A stretch of 64,000 bases of DNA from Bacillus sp. FJAT-22090 (GTDB lineage: Bacteria; Bacillota; Bacilli; Bacillales_A; Planococcaceae), in NCBI RefSeq assembly GCF_007676755.1, contig NZ_VEBK01000015.1, positions 35,505 to 99,504 of the forward strand. Direction: 5' to 3'. The notes below the pieces were generated by a model. The model saw only the letters and a program-made list of their open reading frames with translations, made no database searches and was not told the origin of the DNA. Numbering within the stretch: the stretch's first letter is position 1; every line of letters starts with the position of its first letter. Shown here in pieces: positions 8,482 to 19,272 of this stretch. The translations under genes and the position numbers were made by a program.

Positions 8482-9020
8482 CCGAATAGGTTTTTTTGAA
8501 ATAGGGGGTTGCGGGCCGTAATGAAACCATTATTTACAAGATGACTCATTCTTTTTAGAAAGTGCATATTTAAAATGTTTGCAAATCCAACTTGTCGACT
8601 AATGGTATTGGAAGATGAAGGTACATGTATCTTTTGACCATTCGATAATACAATTATGCAGCCATGATCGGTAGGATAAAATGATGATATAGCTCCAAGT
8701 GAAAACCATATATTTAAATCTGATTTGGGAGAGAGAATTGGGATTAAAATACATGGATTCCCAAAATCATGTGCAATAAGAATAGGTAGCTTTAGATAAT
8801 TTCCAATGGTTTCTTTCGATATTTTAGAGGCTTGTTGAAAAGAAGAACCGTAATAAGAACAAGAATAACGGACAATATCGAAAGGTTTTTTCCCTATGAC
8901 TGTCGTTTCTCCAGAAAAGTTAATAACCTTTGTGAATACTTTGTTATTTACGACAATTGGTTGAAGTACAGCGGTATCAAATGAAACGAGGAAAGATTTT
9001 TCATCTACTTTATCAAACAT
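8478..9020 (-). CDS. comK: Competence transcription factor ComK
   Basis: A 180-residue ComK-family protein, slightly shorter than the 192 residues of B. subtilis ComK. It matches the family through PFDIVRYSCSYYGSSFQQA (about residues 46-64), the KLPILI..NPCILIPILSPKS strand region and HVPSSSNTISRQVGFAN (about 131-147). ComK is the master activator of DNA-uptake genes and binds paired AAAA/TTTT boxes. The upstream region, about 9030-9140, is very AT-rich with A-run/T-run pairs, which fits self-activation. An IDEAL-domain gene is divergent upstream, as with yhzC in B. subtilis. The family includes several paralogues in related genomes, so competence function in this strain is not proven. Confidence 0.85.
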   Translation of the reverse strand: MFDKVDEKSFLVSFDTAVLQPIVVNNKVFTKVINFSGETTVIGKKPFDIVRYSCSYYGSSFQQASKISKETIGNYLKLPILIAHDFGNPCILIPILSPKSDLNIWFSLGAISSFYPTDHGCIIVLSNGQKIHVPSSSNTISRQVGFANILNMHFLKRMSHLVNNGFITARNPLFQKNLFG

Positions 9021-9115
9021 ATATATTCACTCCTTAGTAAGTTATATCTCAATTATAGTTAAATTTGGAAATATAGCAAGTAAATATAACGAACTTTCAA
9101 AATGTTTATTATTAA

Positions 9116-9142
9116 CTATAAAATCGTAATTTTCTTAAAATG
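9116..9142. promoter_or_regulatory. Possible ComK box region
   Basis: The sequence AAAATCGTAATTTT followed closely by another AAAA run lies between comK and the divergent IDEAL gene. It resembles the AAAA-N5-TTTT half-sites that ComK binds, with one base out of register. The AT-rich background makes this a weak call. Confidence 0.35.
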
Positions 9143-9189
9143 ATTGCAACTCATCTCCAGCTTTTATATAATGGAAAAAAGGCATCGGG

Positions 9190-9435
9190 GTGATGGAGAT
9201 GGACAAACAATATTCATATGCGGATTTTTTAAAGGCAATGAGTCAAACAGGGAAAGAAAGTTCTGCAGAAAAATTGTTGAATGAAATTTATCTTGATATG
9301 TTTTTGAACATTATCCACCGGGAACAGAGCAGTAAACGATTATTGGCTTTAATAGATGAAGCACTAGATCAAAAAGATGAAAAGGCGTTTATTCAGTATA
9401 CGGATGCATTACAACAGTTAACCAATTCAAAATGA
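9190..9435 (+). CDS. IDEAL domain protein (YhzC-like)
   Basis: A small protein of up to 81 residues with an IDEAL domain at its C-terminal half, containing LLALIDEALDQKDEKAFIQY (about residues 48-67). IDEAL domains are short helical segments found in small Bacillales proteins, several of which sit next to comK or bind partner regulators. The start is uncertain: GTG at 9190, ATG at 9193 and ATG at 9199 are all in frame near the CGGGGTG ribosome site. The GTG is listed for completeness, although ATG at 9199 gives the most family-like N-terminus. It is divergent from comK and followed by a clear terminator. Confidence 0.75.
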   Translation: MMEMDKQYSYADFLKAMSQTGKESSAEKLLNEIYLDMFLNIIHREQSSKRLLALIDEALDQKDEKAFIQYTDALQQLTNSK

Positions 9436-9440
9436 TGAAC

Positions 9441-9475
9441 GAAAAGCCGCTTATGCAGAGCGGCTTTTCTTTATT
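9441..9475 (+). terminator. Rho-independent terminator
   Basis: GAAAAGCCGC pairs with GCGGCTTTTC and is followed by TTTATTT. It lies six bases after the IDEAL gene stop. Confidence 0.85.
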
Positions 9476-9552
9476 TCGTGGGAAGGTACGCCGCTTTTAT
9501 ATGAAGCGCAGTATAGGGATAGTGCGTTTTAGTGCAGTGCGTTTGACTAGCG

Positions 9553-9698
9553 ACCGCTATGATTTTCTCAGCAGTCGGACGCTTTCCGCCGGGTGAGCGA
9601 TGAGCCATTCCCGCCGCTTGCGCGTTCGTTGGAATGTCTCATTTGCCCACTCATCCGGCAGGAGTCGCCGCCAGCAGAGAAAATCAAAGAAAATTGCT
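9553..9698 (+). repeat. Hairpin repeat R1
   Basis: A copy of the dispersed hairpin family. The central stem reads ATGAG-c-CATTCC with GGAATG-t-CTCAT. Other copies keep the pairing with different bases. The outer parts, around GGACGCTTTCCG and GGCAGGAGTCGCCG, are conserved. A closely related copy is R4 at 26066-26190. Confidence 0.85.
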
Positions 9699-9873
9699 TC
9701 CACTCCGAGCAAAGAATGTTGTTATGCGAGCATAACGAGTCAGCGTCCAAGCATAAAGTTCCGTCCATTCATAATGTTGCGCAATATTGAATGGAACATC
9801 CTATACATGTAAATTAAGCGGAGACCTAAAGTAAAGTGCATGGCAATCAGTGTCCGCTAGCCTTTGAGTAGAG

Positions 9874-9990
9874 AATTGGTTGCGCTCGTTGCCAATTTGG
9901 TTGCTTTCAAGCTCAAACTGGTTGCGTTGCCAATTGAATTGGTTGCTTTCACGAGCTATTTGGTCTCTCTTAGCCATTTCCTAACTTTTA
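9874..9990 (+). repeat. 21-bp-period array A (class 1 core)
   Basis: Cores of the type AATTGGTTGCTTTC start at 9874, 9894, 9916, 9937 and 9958 (steps 20, 22, 21, 21), separated by unrelated bases, and end in a conserved tail around TTAGCCATTTCCTAAC. A near-identical copy in the opposite orientation is at 21630-21760. Confidence 0.85.
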
Positions 9991-10028
9991 GTGGAAAATA
10001 AATACAGACAAAAACGTATATTTGGATG

Positions 10029-10172
10029 GATTGGAGCTGAAGGACGGCGACTCCAGTGGGATCAAGTGAGTCAAATGAGACTTCACAACGAACGCCAAAG
10101 CGGGCGGTGAAGGCTCATCACTCACCCCACGGAAAGCGTCCGTCCTGCAGCGGAAATCCAAGTGGACACTTC
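10029..10172 (-). repeat. Hairpin repeat R2 (inverted)
   Basis: An inverted copy of the hairpin family, nearly identical to R5 at 36954-37086 when reverse-complemented. The central stem pairs ATGAG-c-CTTCAC with GTGAAG-t-CTCAT. Confidence 0.85.
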
Positions 10173-10235
10173 CTTAAGACACAATATCTCTATAGTGTCC
10201 AAAAGCTTGTCTAACCTAACCTTTTAAAAAACTAA

Positions 10236-10249
10236 AAAACATACGTTCG
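10236..10249 (+). promoter_or_regulatory. LexA (DinR) SOS box upstream of uvrB
   Basis: AAAACATACGTTCG fits the Gram-positive SOS box CGAAC-N4-GTTCG with a perfect right half and the AAC of the left half. It lies about 65 bases before uvrB, whose homologues are LexA-controlled in B. subtilis. This supports DNA-damage induction of uvrBA. Confidence 0.6.
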
Positions 10250-10314
10250 TTTTATTAGTGTTCAAAAAAAGAGTATGGTAAACTGAAATTATTCAGAAAG
10301 TGGGAGGCTTATGT

Positions 10315-12297
10315 ATGGAACAAATTTTCGATTTGCAAGCTCCGTATGAGCCAGCAGGAGATCAAATAGAAGCAATAAAAGAATTAGTGGAAGGTGTAAA
10401 AGAGGGGAAAAAACATCAAACATTACTTGGTGCAACAGGTACCGGAAAAACATTTACCATATCGAATGTTATTCAGCAAACAAATAAACCGACACTTGTG
10501 ATGGCGCATAATAAAACACTGGCAGGACAGCTGTACAGTGAGTTTAAGGAATTCTTTCCGAATAACGCTGTTGAATATTTTGTGAGTTATTATGATTATT
10601 TCCAGCCAGAAGCGTATGTCCCTCAAACAGATACGTATATTGAAAAGGATTCGAGTATAAACGAGGAAATCGATAAGCTTCGTCACTCGGCAACATCTGC
10701 ATTATTTGAAAGAAAAGATGTCATCATTATCGCATCTGTTTCTTGTATATATGGTCTCGGGAATCCAGAAGAATACAGAGAAATGGTCGTTTCTCTTCGA
10801 ACAGGAATGGAAATTGAGCGAAATCAGCTATTACGTAAATTAGTAGATATTCAATATGAACGAAACGATATTAATTTTACACGAGGTACTTTCCGTGTCC
10901 GTGGAGATGTTGTAGAGATTTTCCCTGCATCCCGCGACGAAAGATGTCTTCGAGTAGAATTTTTTGGTGATGAAATCGATCGCATACGAGAAGTGGATGC
11001 GCTCACAGGGGAAATTATAGCGGAACGTGAACATGTAGCAATTTTCCCTGCATCCCACTTCGTTACACGTGAGGAAAAGATGAAAATTGCCATTGAAAAT
11101 ATTGAAAAAGAACTAGAGGAACAACTGAAATTATTACGTAGTGAGGATAAATTATTAGAAGCACAGAGGTTAGAGCAACGTACTCGCTACGATTTGGAAA
11201 TGATGGTAGAGATGGGCTTCTGTTCAGGTATTGAAAACTATTCACGTCATTTAACGCTTCGAGAGGCGGGGGCAACACCTTATACATTGCTAGATTATTT
11301 TCCAAAGGACTTTTTGTTAGTAGTCGATGAGAGCCATGTTTCATTACCCCAAGTTAGAGGAATGTTTAATGGTGACCAAGCAAGGAAATCAGTATTAGTA
11401 AATCACGGTTTTCGATTACCATCAGCTCTTGATAACAGACCACTTACTTTTGGTGAATTTGAAAATCATGTCAGCCAGGCAATCTACGTCTCAGCGACAC
11501 CTGGTCCTTATGAGCTAGAGCATACCCCAGAGATGGTAGAACAAATTATCCGACCTACCGGTTTACTTGACCCAGTCATTACATTGAAGCCGATTGAAGG
11601 GCAAATTGATGATTTGATCAATGAAATATATGAACGCACAGCCAAAAATGAGCGGGTGCTTATTACGACATTAACGAAGAAAATGTCCGAGGATTTGACG
11701 GATTATTTAAAAGAGATTGGCATTAAAGTGCAATACTTGCATTCTGAAGTAAAAACATTGGAACGGATAGAAATTATTCGTGACCTTCGTTTAGGGGTAT
11801 ATGATGTACTTATAGGGATCAACTTGTTAAGAGAGGGACTCGATTTACCAGAAGTATCGCTTGTTGCTATTTTAGATGCCGATAAGGAAGGGTTTTTACG
11901 CTCTGAGCGATCGTTGATACAAACAATCGGCCGTGCAGCAAGAAACTCAAATGGTGAAGTAATTATGTACGCAGATAAAATAACCGATTCGATGCGTAAG
12001 GCGATGGACGAAACCAAACGCCGTCGTACAATCCAAATGGAGTATAACGAAAAGCATGGAATTACTCCAAAAACAATTGAAAAGAAAATCCGAGAAGTTA
12101 TTCGTGCGTCACAAGTGGCGGAAGAAGAGGCTAGCTATGCGCAACAGTTAACAAGCGGAAAACCTTTAACGAAAGAGGAAAAAGGTGCGCTACTATTAAA
12201 TCTTGAAAAAGAAATGAAAGATGCTGCGAAAGCACTTAATTTTGAACGAGCTGCAGAATTACGAGATGCAATTCTGGAATTGAAGTTGGAGGGGTGA
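10315..12297 (+). CDS. uvrB: UvrABC system protein B
   Basis: Excinuclease subunit B, about 660 residues, full length for the family. It verifies damage handed over by UvrA and recruits UvrC. Walker A is GATGTGKT (about residues 39-46), the beta-hairpin region is [16 protein letters not shown] appears as [15 protein letters not shown], helicase motif VI is QTIGRAARN, and the C-terminal UVR coiled coil is [14 protein letters not shown]. The frame extends to a GTG at 10300, but GGGAGG stands between, so I chose the ATG at 10315. A LexA-like box lies upstream. uvrA follows after six bases. Confidence 0.97.
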   Translation: MEQIFDLQAPYEPAGDQIEAIKELVEGVKEGKKHQTLLGATGTGKTFTISNVIQQTNKPTLVMAHNKTLAGQLYSEFKEFFPNNAVEYFVSYYDYFQPEAYVPQTDTYIEKDSSINEEIDKLRHSATSALFERKDVIIIASVSCIYGLGNPEEYREMVVSLRTGMEIERNQLLRKLVDIQYERNDINFTRGTFRVRGDVVEIFPASRDERCLRVEFFGDEIDRIREVDALTGEIIAEREHVAIFPASHFVTREEKMKIAIENIEKELEEQLKLLRSEDKLLEAQRLEQRTRYDLEMMVEMGFCSGIENYSRHLTLREAGATPYTLLDYFPKDFLLVVDESHVSLPQVRGMFNGDQARKSVLVNHGFRLPSALDNRPLTFGEFENHVSQAIYVSATPGPYELEHTPEMVEQIIRPTGLLDPVITLKPIEGQIDDLINEIYERTAKNERVLITTLTKKMSEDLTDYLKEIGIKVQYLHSEVKTLERIEIIRDLRLGVYDVLIGINLLREGLDLPEVSLVAILDADKEGFLRSERSLIQTIGRAARNSNGEVIMYADKITDSMRKAMDETKRRRTIQMEYNEKHGITPKTIEKKIREVIRASQVAEEEASYAQQLTSGKPLTKEEKGALLLNLEKEMKDAAKALNFERAAELRDAILELKLEG

Positions 12298-12303
12298 AAC
12301 CTA

Positions 12304-15192
12304 TTGAAAAATCAAGAAATTATTATACAAGGTGCTCGAGCACATAATTTAAAAAATGTGAGTTTAAAAATCCCAAGAGATCAGTTAGTTGTAATGACGG
12401 GATTGTCGGGCTCAGGAAAATCTTCTCTGGCATTTGACACAATCTATGCAGAGGGACAACGACGATATGTAGAATCATTATCGGCATATGCGAGACAATT
12501 TTTGGGGCAAATGGATAAACCGGATGTCGATGTGATTGAAGGTTTATCTCCGGCTATTTCCATAGATCAAAAGACAACAAGCAAAAACCCTCGATCTACT
12601 GTAGCAACCGTTACGGAAATTTATGATTATTTACGTTTGTTATTTGCACGTGTCGGAAAACCGATATGTCCTACACATGGAATTGAAATTTCCTCTCAAA
12701 CGATTGAGCAGATGGTCGATCGTTTGAGCGAATACCCGGAAAGAACTAAGATGCAAGTGCTTGCACCAATTGTCTCTGGGCGTAAAGGAACGCATGTTAA
12801 ATTGCTTGAAGATATGAAAAAGCAAGGGTTTGTACGTATTCGAATAGATGGTGAAATTATCGATTTAGACGATGATATTAATTTAGATAAAAATAAAAAA
12901 CATAATATAGAAGTTGTAATAGATCGAATTGTGATGAAAGACGGCGTTGCGCCAAGGCTGAGTGACTCACTGGAATCCGCTTTGCGACTTGCAGATGGGC
13001 GTGTTTTAATCGATGTGATGGAGCACGAAGAAATTTTGTTCAGCGAACATCACGCTTGCCCGATTTGTGGATTTTCGATTGGCGAGTTGGAGCCACGCAT
13101 GTTCTCCTTCAACAGTCCATTTGGGGCTTGTCCTGATTGTGATGGATTAGGATCGAAATTAGAAGTAGATCCAGAACTAGTTGTACCTGATAAAAGTTTA
13201 ACATTAGAAGAAGGTGCAATTGTTGCATGGCAACCAACAAGCTCACAATACTATCCAAAGCTATTAGAAGCTATATGCAAACATTACAAGATTAAAATGA
13301 ATGTACCAGTTGAAAAATTGCCGATCGATCAATGGAATAAAATTATGCATGGGTCTGGGGGCGATAAAATCCGCTTCCGGTATGAAAATGAATTTGGACA
13401 AGTACGTGACAGCATGATCCAATTCGAAGGTGTATTAGCCAATATTGAACGTCGATATAAAGATACATCCTCAGACTATATTCGCGAACAAATGGAAAAA
13501 TATATGGGGCAACATGATTGTCCATCTTGCAAAGGATATCGCTTAAAAAAAGAAACACTTGCCGTAAAAATAGATTCCTTGCATATTGGTCAAATAACGC
13601 AATTTTCTATTGAGGAAGCAAATAAATTTTTTAGTCAGTTAACCTTATCGGAAAAAGATATGCAAATTGCACGATTAGTATTAAGGGAGATTGATGAACG
13701 ACTTGGTTTTTTAGAAAACGTCGGACTAGATTATTTAACATTGAACCGTGCATCGGGAACATTGTCAGGTGGAGAAGCACAACGTATTCGTTTGGCAACA
13801 CAAATAGGGTCAAGGCTTACGGGTGTGTTATATATTCTAGATGAACCATCCATTGGTTTACATCAACGTGATAATGATCGTTTAATAGACACGCTTAAAA
13901 ACATGCGGGATATTGGGAACACGTTGATTGTTGTGGAGCATGATGAAGATACGATGATGGCTGCCGATTATTTAATCGATGTCGGACCTGGTGCTGGTAT
14001 TCGTGGTGGAGAAATTGTAGCTGCTGGTACACCCGAGCAAGTGATGAAAAATAAAAACTCACTTACAGGTCAATACTTAAGTGGAAAGAAATTCATTCCA
14101 ATACCGACAGAAAGAAGAAAGCCGGACGAACGATATATAAAAATTAAAGGTGCATCTGAAAATAACTTAAAAAACGTCAATGTAGATATTCCTTTAGGGG
14201 TTTTTACAGCAGTAACTGGTGTATCGGGTTCAGGTAAAAGTACATTAGTAAATGAAGTTCTCTATAAATCACTTGCATCCAAGTTAAATAGAGCCAAAGC
14301 AAAACCAGGGGCAAACAAAAGTGTCGAAGGGATCGAACAGTTGGAAAAAGTCATTGATATCGATCAGTCACCAATAGGTCGGACACCAAGATCTAACCCA
14401 GCGACATATACTGGTGTGTTTGATGACATAAGAGACTTATATGCATCAACAAATGAAGCGAAAGTAAGAGGATATAAAAAAGGAAGATTTAGTTTTAACG
14501 TTAAAGGCGGACGCTGTGAAGCTTGCCGTGGGGATGGGATTATCAAAATTGAAATGCATTTTTTACCTGATGTATATGTACCTTGCGAAGTATGCCATGG
14601 AAAACGGTATAATCGAGAAACATTAGAAGTACAATACAAAGGGAAAAATATAGCAGAAGTTTTAAATATGACAGTAGAAGATGGATTAGCATTTTTTGAG
14701 AACCATCCGAAAATCAGTCGCAAACTCCAAACAATTGTGGATGTCGGGCTTGGTTATATGGAGTTAGGTCAACCGGCAACTACACTCTCGGGAGGCGAGG
14801 CGCAGCGTGTCAAACTAGCTTCCGAATTGCACAAACGATCAAACGGTAAGTCATTTTATATTTTAGACGAACCGACAACAGGCTTACATGTAGATGATAT
14901 TGCTCGTTTACTTGTAGTGCTACAGCGTTTGGTTGACAACGGTGATTCTGTTCTTGTTATTGAGCATAATCTAGATGTTATAAAAACAGCTGATTATATG
15001 ATTGACTTAGGGCCAGAAGGTGGAGACAAAGGTGGAACAATTGTTGGCGTTGGAACTCCGGAAAAAATTGCAGAGACAAAAGGTTCTTATACGGGTAAGT
15101 ATTTAAAGCCGATTCTGGAACGTGATCGAAAAAGAATGGATGAAGTTGTTTCGAAAGCATCTACTAAGAAAAAACCAACTGTAAAATCATAA
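12304..15192 (+). CDS. uvrA: UvrABC system protein A
   Basis: Excinuclease subunit A, 962 residues, a dimeric ABC-type ATPase that scans DNA for damage and loads UvrB. It has two ATPase modules with Walker A sequences GLSGSGKSS (about 33-41) and GVSGSGKST (about 639-647), and two ABC signatures, [13 protein letters not shown] and [13 protein letters not shown]. Zinc-binding cysteine pairs occur in CPICGF..CPDC, CPSC and CEAC..CEVC. The start is TTG with GGAGGGG nine bases upstream. It forms an operon with uvrB, six bases apart. The last about 20 residues are Lys-rich and variable in the family. Confidence 0.97.
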   Translation: MKNQEIIIQGARAHNLKNVSLKIPRDQLVVMTGLSGSGKSSLAFDTIYAEGQRRYVESLSAYARQFLGQMDKPDVDVIEGLSPAISIDQKTTSKNPRSTVATVTEIYDYLRLLFARVGKPICPTHGIEISSQTIEQMVDRLSEYPERTKMQVLAPIVSGRKGTHVKLLEDMKKQGFVRIRIDGEIIDLDDDINLDKNKKHNIEVVIDRIVMKDGVAPRLSDSLESALRLADGRVLIDVMEHEEILFSEHHACPICGFSIGELEPRMFSFNSPFGACPDCDGLGSKLEVDPELVVPDKSLTLEEGAIVAWQPTSSQYYPKLLEAICKHYKIKMNVPVEKLPIDQWNKIMHGSGGDKIRFRYENEFGQVRDSMIQFEGVLANIERRYKDTSSDYIREQMEKYMGQHDCPSCKGYRLKKETLAVKIDSLHIGQITQFSIEEANKFFSQLTLSEKDMQIARLVLREIDERLGFLENVGLDYLTLNRASGTLSGGEAQRIRLATQIGSRLTGVLYILDEPSIGLHQRDNDRLIDTLKNMRDIGNTLIVVEHDEDTMMAADYLIDVGPGAGIRGGEIVAAGTPEQVMKNKNSLTGQYLSGKKFIPIPTERRKPDERYIKIKGASENNLKNVNVDIPLGVFTAVTGVSGSGKSTLVNEVLYKSLASKLNRAKAKPGANKSVEGIEQLEKVIDIDQSPIGRTPRSNPATYTGVFDDIRDLYASTNEAKVRGYKKGRFSFNVKGGRCEACRGDGIIKIEMHFLPDVYVPCEVCHGKRYNRETLEVQYKGKNIAEVLNMTVEDGLAFFENHPKISRKLQTIVDVGLGYMELGQPATTLSGGEAQRVKLASELHKRSNGKSFYILDEPTTGLHVDDIARLLVVLQRLVDNGDSVLVIEHNLDVIKTADYMIDLGPEGGDKGGTIVGVGTPEKIAETKGSYTGKYLKPILERDRKRMDEVVSKASTKKKPTVKS

Positions 15193-15274
15193 ATGAAACT
15201 TTTTTAAAATTTAATCGTATTTAGTAGTGTAAGTAATTTGATTTATAGTTTAAATTATGAGGAGGCCTTTCACT

Positions 15275-16396
15275 ATGCAAGAAGAACGTAAACGTATTTT
15301 AGATATGGTTGAAAACGGCACGATTACTGCACAAGAAGCATTGTCACTTTTAGAGGAACTTGGCAAACAAACAACACCCGTTTTTTCGTTAGAAAAGGAA
15401 GAGTCCAAACGAGAACAAACTCATTCCCAAAGCAAGCAACCGAACACTGACTTTATTGACGATTTAAAGCGCGATTTCACTGTCATGGGTGAACGTTTTA
15501 TGCAATTTATGCAAGGTACTGTTGATAAGATGAAAGAGTTCGATTTCGAAATGCCATTTGGTGAACCAGTTGTTTTTGAGGAAAGATTGGTAAGGGAAGC
15601 AACAGAATTTGATGATATTTCCATCAATATAGCGAATGGTAAAATTGAAATTCAACCGACAGAAGAAACTTATGCGCATGCTACAGTTCGAGTGAAATCT
15701 TTTAAGAATTCAACAGAAGAAGAAGCGAAAGCTCGTTTTGCAAATGAATTTATTTTCACGACAGAAGGAAATAAATTACGCGTATACAGTGATATGAAAA
15801 CTACTTCCGTTCAAGTAGTCTTACATGTACCGAAAAAAACGTATAATCATATTTCGGCACGTCTGTTTAATGGCGAATTCACAGCTAACAATATTGCAGC
15901 AAGCTCGTTTAAAGTAAAAACAACAAATGGTAAAGTGACGCTAGATACATTGTCATTTACTAGAGCAGATATAGAAACTGTAAATGGATCCGTACAGGTG
16001 CAACATGTAGAAGGGGATTCTATTGAAGTAGAAACTATGAATGGCCGTATTTATGTAGATGGTAAGTTAAAAGAAATTGAAGGCTCGTCTGTTAGTGGAC
16101 ATGTCATTTTAACAACAAAAGATAAAGATGCACGAAAAATAGAAGGAACAGCTGTTGCAGGTACGGTCGAATTGTATGTACCAAAAGACGTTTCTCTAAA
16201 AGGGGAAGCTACTACTCAAATAGGAAAAATTGATGTGCAACTTTCGGATGTTACACAGCTTAATCAGTCTGAACAATTATTAAATAAAAAAGTAGGATTC
16301 ACTAAAATAGCAGATTCCGAAGCAGAACCGCTAAGAGTATACGGGGATGCGAAAACAGGATCTGTGCTCGTACGATATACAGTAGACAGTGAATAA
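15275..16396 (+). CDS. yvlB: YvlB-like DUF4097 adhesin-type protein
   Basis: A protein of about 373 residues with an N-terminal SHOCT-like helical hairpin (EERKRILDMVENGTITAQEA, about residues 3-22) and a long beta-helix region of DUF4097 type, rich in repeated turns such as NGKIEI, NGEFTA, NGKVTL, NGSVQV and NGRIYV. It is similar to B. subtilis YvlB and the LiaX family, which act in the response to cell-envelope antibiotics. The frame begins at 15257, but the GAGGAGG ribosome site lies inside those codons, so the start is the ATG at 15275. It lies between uvrA and hprK, as in B. subtilis, where yvlB precedes hprK. A strong terminator follows. Confidence 0.85.
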   Translation: MQEERKRILDMVENGTITAQEALSLLEELGKQTTPVFSLEKEESKREQTHSQSKQPNTDFIDDLKRDFTVMGERFMQFMQGTVDKMKEFDFEMPFGEPVVFEERLVREATEFDDISINIANGKIEIQPTEETYAHATVRVKSFKNSTEEEAKARFANEFIFTTEGNKLRVYSDMKTTSVQVVLHVPKKTYNHISARLFNGEFTANNIAASSFKVKTTNGKVTLDTLSFTRADIETVNGSVQVQHVEGDSIEVETMNGRIYVDGKLKEIEGSSVSGHVILTTKDKDARKIEGTAVAGTVELYVPKDVSLKGEATTQIGKIDVQLSDVTQLNQSEQLLNKKVGFTKIADSEAEPLRVYGDAKTGSVLVRYTVDSE

Positions 16397-16402
16397 ATAA
16401 GA

Positions 16403-16444
16403 AAAACTGAGAAGGAGCATTATGCTCCTCTCAGTTTTTTTTTT
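16403..16444 (+). terminator. Rho-independent terminator of yvlB
   Basis: AACTGAGA-AGGAGCAT pairs with ATGCTCCT-CTCAGTT around a two-base loop region and runs into a T tract. It separates yvlB from the hprK operon. Confidence 0.9.
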
Positions 16445-16545
16445 GCCCAAAATGAGATTCAAAAGTTAAATGAATACAAAAATATTGAATAATCATGCTA
16501 AAATAAGAACTATGTGCAGGAAGAAGCATGAAAGGAGTTAGAAAT

Positions 16546-17484
16546 ATGCCTCATGTGACAACAAAGGATATAAAAGAAAAGTTCAATCTTTCCATAGTGA
16601 GTGGAGAAGAAGGAATTGGACGTCATGTTGCGATTAGCGATATTTCCCGCCCAGGGATTGAGATGGCGGGTTATTTTACACATTATCCATCCAATCGCAT
16701 ACAATTGATGGGGAAAACAGAAATTTCTTTTTTTGCTTTATTAACGGACAGAGAAAAAAGTGAACGAATGATGAAACTATGTGCATCTGACACCCCAGTG
16801 ATTATCGTCTCCCATGGAATGGAAGTGCCGGAGGAATTAATTATTGCTTCGAATGAAAACTCAGTTCCTGTATTAACGACTACGATGCCTACTACGAGAT
16901 TTTCGAGTATGCTAACTAACTTTTTAGAAAGCATGCTTGCTCCTACGACGGCGGTTCATGGAGTTTTAGTAGATATATATGGAGTTGGCGTTCTGATAAC
17001 TGGTAAAAGCGGTGTTGGTAAAAGTGAAACTGCATTAGAATTAGTGAAAAAAGGACATCGTTTAGTAGCAGATGATTGTGTAGAAATTAGACAAGAAGGG
17101 GAAGATACCTTAGTCGGTAGTGCACCAGCGTTAATAGAGCATCTTCTAGAAATCCGTGGACTTGGGATTATTGATATTATGACCCTTTTTGGGGCAAGTG
17201 CCGTTCGAAAATATAAACGCATCACATTAGTTATCGAACTGGAGATATGGGAAGAAAAAAGGACATATGATCGACTAGGTCTTGAAGAAGAAAAGATAGA
17301 AATTATTAATACACCAATTACCAAGCTAACGATTCCCGTTCGACCGGGTCGAAACTTAGCTGTAATCATTGAGGTGGCAGCTATGAATTATCGATTAAAA
17401 CGAATGGGTATGAATGCTGCGGAAGATTTTGCAAAACGTCTAGATGATGTAATTGAGCAAAATGGAGAGGCAGATTACCAATAG
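16546..17484 (+). CDS. hprK: HPr kinase/phosphorylase
   Basis: A 312-residue bifunctional enzyme that phosphorylates Ser46 of HPr and Crh with ATP or pyrophosphate and reverses the reaction, setting carbon catabolite repression. It has an N-terminal MurF-like domain, Walker A GKSGVGKS (about 153-160), and the signature [15 protein letters not shown] (about 202-216) in the C-terminal catalytic domain. The frame begins earlier, at 16528, but AAAGGAG lies eight bases before the ATG at 16546, and family members start there. It heads the conserved operon hprK-lgt-yvoD-ppaX-yvoF. Its substrate Crh is encoded about 20 kb downstream. Confidence 0.96.
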   Translation: MPHVTTKDIKEKFNLSIVSGEEGIGRHVAISDISRPGIEMAGYFTHYPSNRIQLMGKTEISFFALLTDREKSERMMKLCASDTPVIIVSHGMEVPEELIIASNENSVPVLTTTMPTTRFSSMLTNFLESMLAPTTAVHGVLVDIYGVGVLITGKSGVGKSETALELVKKGHRLVADDCVEIRQEGEDTLVGSAPALIEHLLEIRGLGIIDIMTLFGASAVRKYKRITLVIELEIWEEKRTYDRLGLEEEKIEIINTPITKLTIPVRPGRNLAVIIEVAAMNYRLKRMGMNAAEDFAKRLDDVIEQNGEADYQ

Positions 17485-17505
17485 GCCAATCGGAGGGAGT
17501 TTTAT

Positions 17506-18315
17506 ATGAATTTATTACAAGTAATTGATCCAGTAGCTTTTTCGCTAGGACCGTTAGAGGTGCGGTGGTACGGAATAATTATTGCGTTTGGCATAATTGT
17601 AGCTTTTTTAGTAGCACAAAAAGAAATGGTGAAGCGTGGATTTCATGCAGACTATTTAACCGATCTACTTATCTGGGCTGTTCCCATTGCTATTATTAGT
17701 GCCCGCATATACTATGTCATCTTTAAATGGGATTTTTATAGCCAAAATCCAAGTAAAATAATTGAAATTTGGAATGGTGGTATAGCCATTCATGGAGCTC
17801 TAATTGGATCGTTTATCACGGCATATATTTTTACTAAAAAAAGAAATACTTCCTTTTGGAAAGTAACGGACATCGTTGCCCCTAGTATTTTGATCGGACA
17901 GACGGTTGGGCGTTGGGGAAATTTTATGAACCAAGAAGCGCACGGTGGAGAAGTAACAAGAAGTTTCTTAGAAAATCTAAAGCTTCCAGACTGGATTATT
18001 AATCAGATGTACATAGATGGAAAGTATTATCATCCCACTTTCTTATATGAATCGATATGGAATTTAGCGGGTGTAGTTATTTTAATCTTATTACGTAAAG
18101 TAAATTTGCGCCGTGGAGAAATGGTTTTGTTTTATTTGACCTGGTATTCAGTCGGACGATTCTTTATCGAAGGAATGCGAACGGATAGCCTGTATTTAAT
18201 AGGCGATTTACGACAAGCCCAAGTAATCTCGTTAGTAACGATTGCAATCGCAATTATTATATTTGTATATAGAAGAATGACGGTTAAACCAGTCGTACGA
18301 TATAAGGATAAGTAA
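17506..18315 (+). CDS. lgt: Prolipoprotein diacylglyceryl transferase
   Basis: A 269-residue membrane enzyme that moves diacylglycerol from phosphatidylglycerol onto the lipobox cysteine of prolipoproteins. Seven hydrophobic segments can be traced. The Lgt signature is [14 protein letters not shown] (about residues 135-148), with the conserved histidine in IAIHGALIG upstream and the PTFLYES motif later. GGAGGGAG lies six bases before the ATG. It follows hprK after 21 bases and precedes yvoD by 18, as in B. subtilis. Confidence 0.96.
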   Translation: MNLLQVIDPVAFSLGPLEVRWYGIIIAFGIIVAFLVAQKEMVKRGFHADYLTDLLIWAVPIAIISARIYYVIFKWDFYSQNPSKIIEIWNGGIAIHGALIGSFITAYIFTKKRNTSFWKVTDIVAPSILIGQTVGRWGNFMNQEAHGGEVTRSFLENLKLPDWIINQMYIDGKYYHPTFLYESIWNLAGVVILILLRKVNLRRGEMVLFYLTWYSVGRFFIEGMRTDSLYLIGDLRQAQVISLVTIAIAIIIFVYRRMTVKPVVRYKDK

Positions 18316-18333
18316 AGGAAAGAAGGGGATGGC

Positions 18334-19272
18334 ATGGAAACGTTAAAAAGGGGACTTTTTGCAGGGTTAAAGACAACATGGACATTAAGTAAAATAATTT
18401 TTCCAATTACGTTACTAATAGTTATCCTGCAATACACTCCCGTTCTTCCTTGGATAATCAATTTAATATCCCCTTTTATGGGGTTACTCGGCCTTAGAGG
18501 AGAAGCAGCTATACCACTCGTTTTAGGGAATGCGTTAAATCTCTATGCGGGCATTGCGGGAATTTTATCGCTGGATTTAACGGTAAAAGAAGTGTTTATA
18601 TTAGCAACGATGCTATCCTTTTCTCATAATATTTTTATCGAGACGGGTGTTGCACTTCGAGTAGGTGTAAAATTATGGGTTGTGTTAGTCGTACGATTTG
18701 GATTGGCTATTTTGTCAGCAATAATTATAAACATTGTCTGGCAAGGTGGTGGTGAAATTGCAAAATACGGAGTAATTACAGCGGTCGAGAAAGTTCCAGA
18801 TGGCTGGGGAGAAATAGCATTATTCGGCTTGCAAAAAGCAACATTTGGTGTTTTACAATTGGCACTTATTGTTATTCCTTTAATGATCATAATACAAATA
18901 CTAAAAGATAGAAATTATTTGCAAAAGTTTTCCGAAAAGGTTGCTCCATTTACAAAAATTATTGGTATTCAACCAAATGCTTCTTTAACACTTGTTGCCG
19001 GGCTTATTATAGGGCTCGCTTATGGTGCCGGTGTTATGATTCAAGCAGTGCAAGAGGATGGGGTAAGTAAAAAGGATGCAACGCTTGCTTTTATCTTTTT
19101 AGTCGCTTGTCACGCGGTTGTGGAGGACACCTTGATCTTTGTGCCTTTAGGAGTTCCTATATTACCTTTATTTTTAATCAGACTTGTGACAGCTTTTGTA
19201 TTGACGATAATTGTCGCCTACGTTTGGCGTAAATCCGAGCAAAGAAAACAAGAGGAAGTGGTTACATTATGA
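18334..19272 (+). CDS. yvoD: Nucleoside-recognition domain membrane protein (YvoD)
   Basis: A 312-residue integral membrane protein with two copies of the Gate/nucleoside-recognition domain and about eight hydrophobic helices. It is like B. subtilis YvoD, and the substrate is unknown. Signature-type segments are LVLGNALNLYAGIAGI (about residues 65-80) and GLAYGAGVM (about 229-237), each followed by a segment with an H-N or A-C-H-A motif (SHNIFIETG, ACHAVVEDT). The repeats suggest an internal duplication. Its stop overlaps the start of ppaX (ATGA), which implies tight translational coupling. Confidence 0.85.
   Translation: METLKRGLFAGLKTTWTLSKIIFPITLLIVILQYTPVLPWIINLISPFMGLLGLRGEAAIPLVLGNALNLYAGIAGILSLDLTVKEVFILATMLSFSHNIFIETGVALRVGVKLWVVLVVRFGLAILSAIIINIVWQGGGEIAKYGVITAVEKVPDGWGEIALFGLQKATFGVLQLALIVIPLMIIIQILKDRNYLQKFSEKVAPFTKIIGIQPNASLTLVAGLIIGLAYGAGVMIQAVQEDGVSKKDATLAFIFLVACHAVVEDTLIFVPLGVPILPLFLIRLVTAFVLTIIVAYVWRKSEQRKQEEVVTL

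Larger units (their letters stand above)
9512..10194. mobile_element. Composite repeat element E1 (non-coding)
   Basis: A gene-free composite element fills most of the gap between the IDEAL gene and uvrB. It is bounded by imperfect 20-base inverted ends (9512-9531 and 10175-10194, 16 of 20 matching). It contains a hairpin element in plus orientation, a 21-bp-period array, and a second hairpin element in inverted orientation. It encodes no protein that I can support. The layout resembles a non-autonomous element, but no target duplication or transposase is visible. Confidence 0.6.

Noticed and set aside
9568..9812. Open frames of 65-70 codons within the repeat region after the IDEAL gene
   Set aside because: They lie in hairpin repeat R1 and the bases after it, occur on both strands, have no ribosome site and no family resemblance.
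9874..9990. CRISPR array
   Set aside because: Units are only about 21 bases with 10-12-base cores that vary; spacers are too short and are shared between distant copies, and no cas genes are present.
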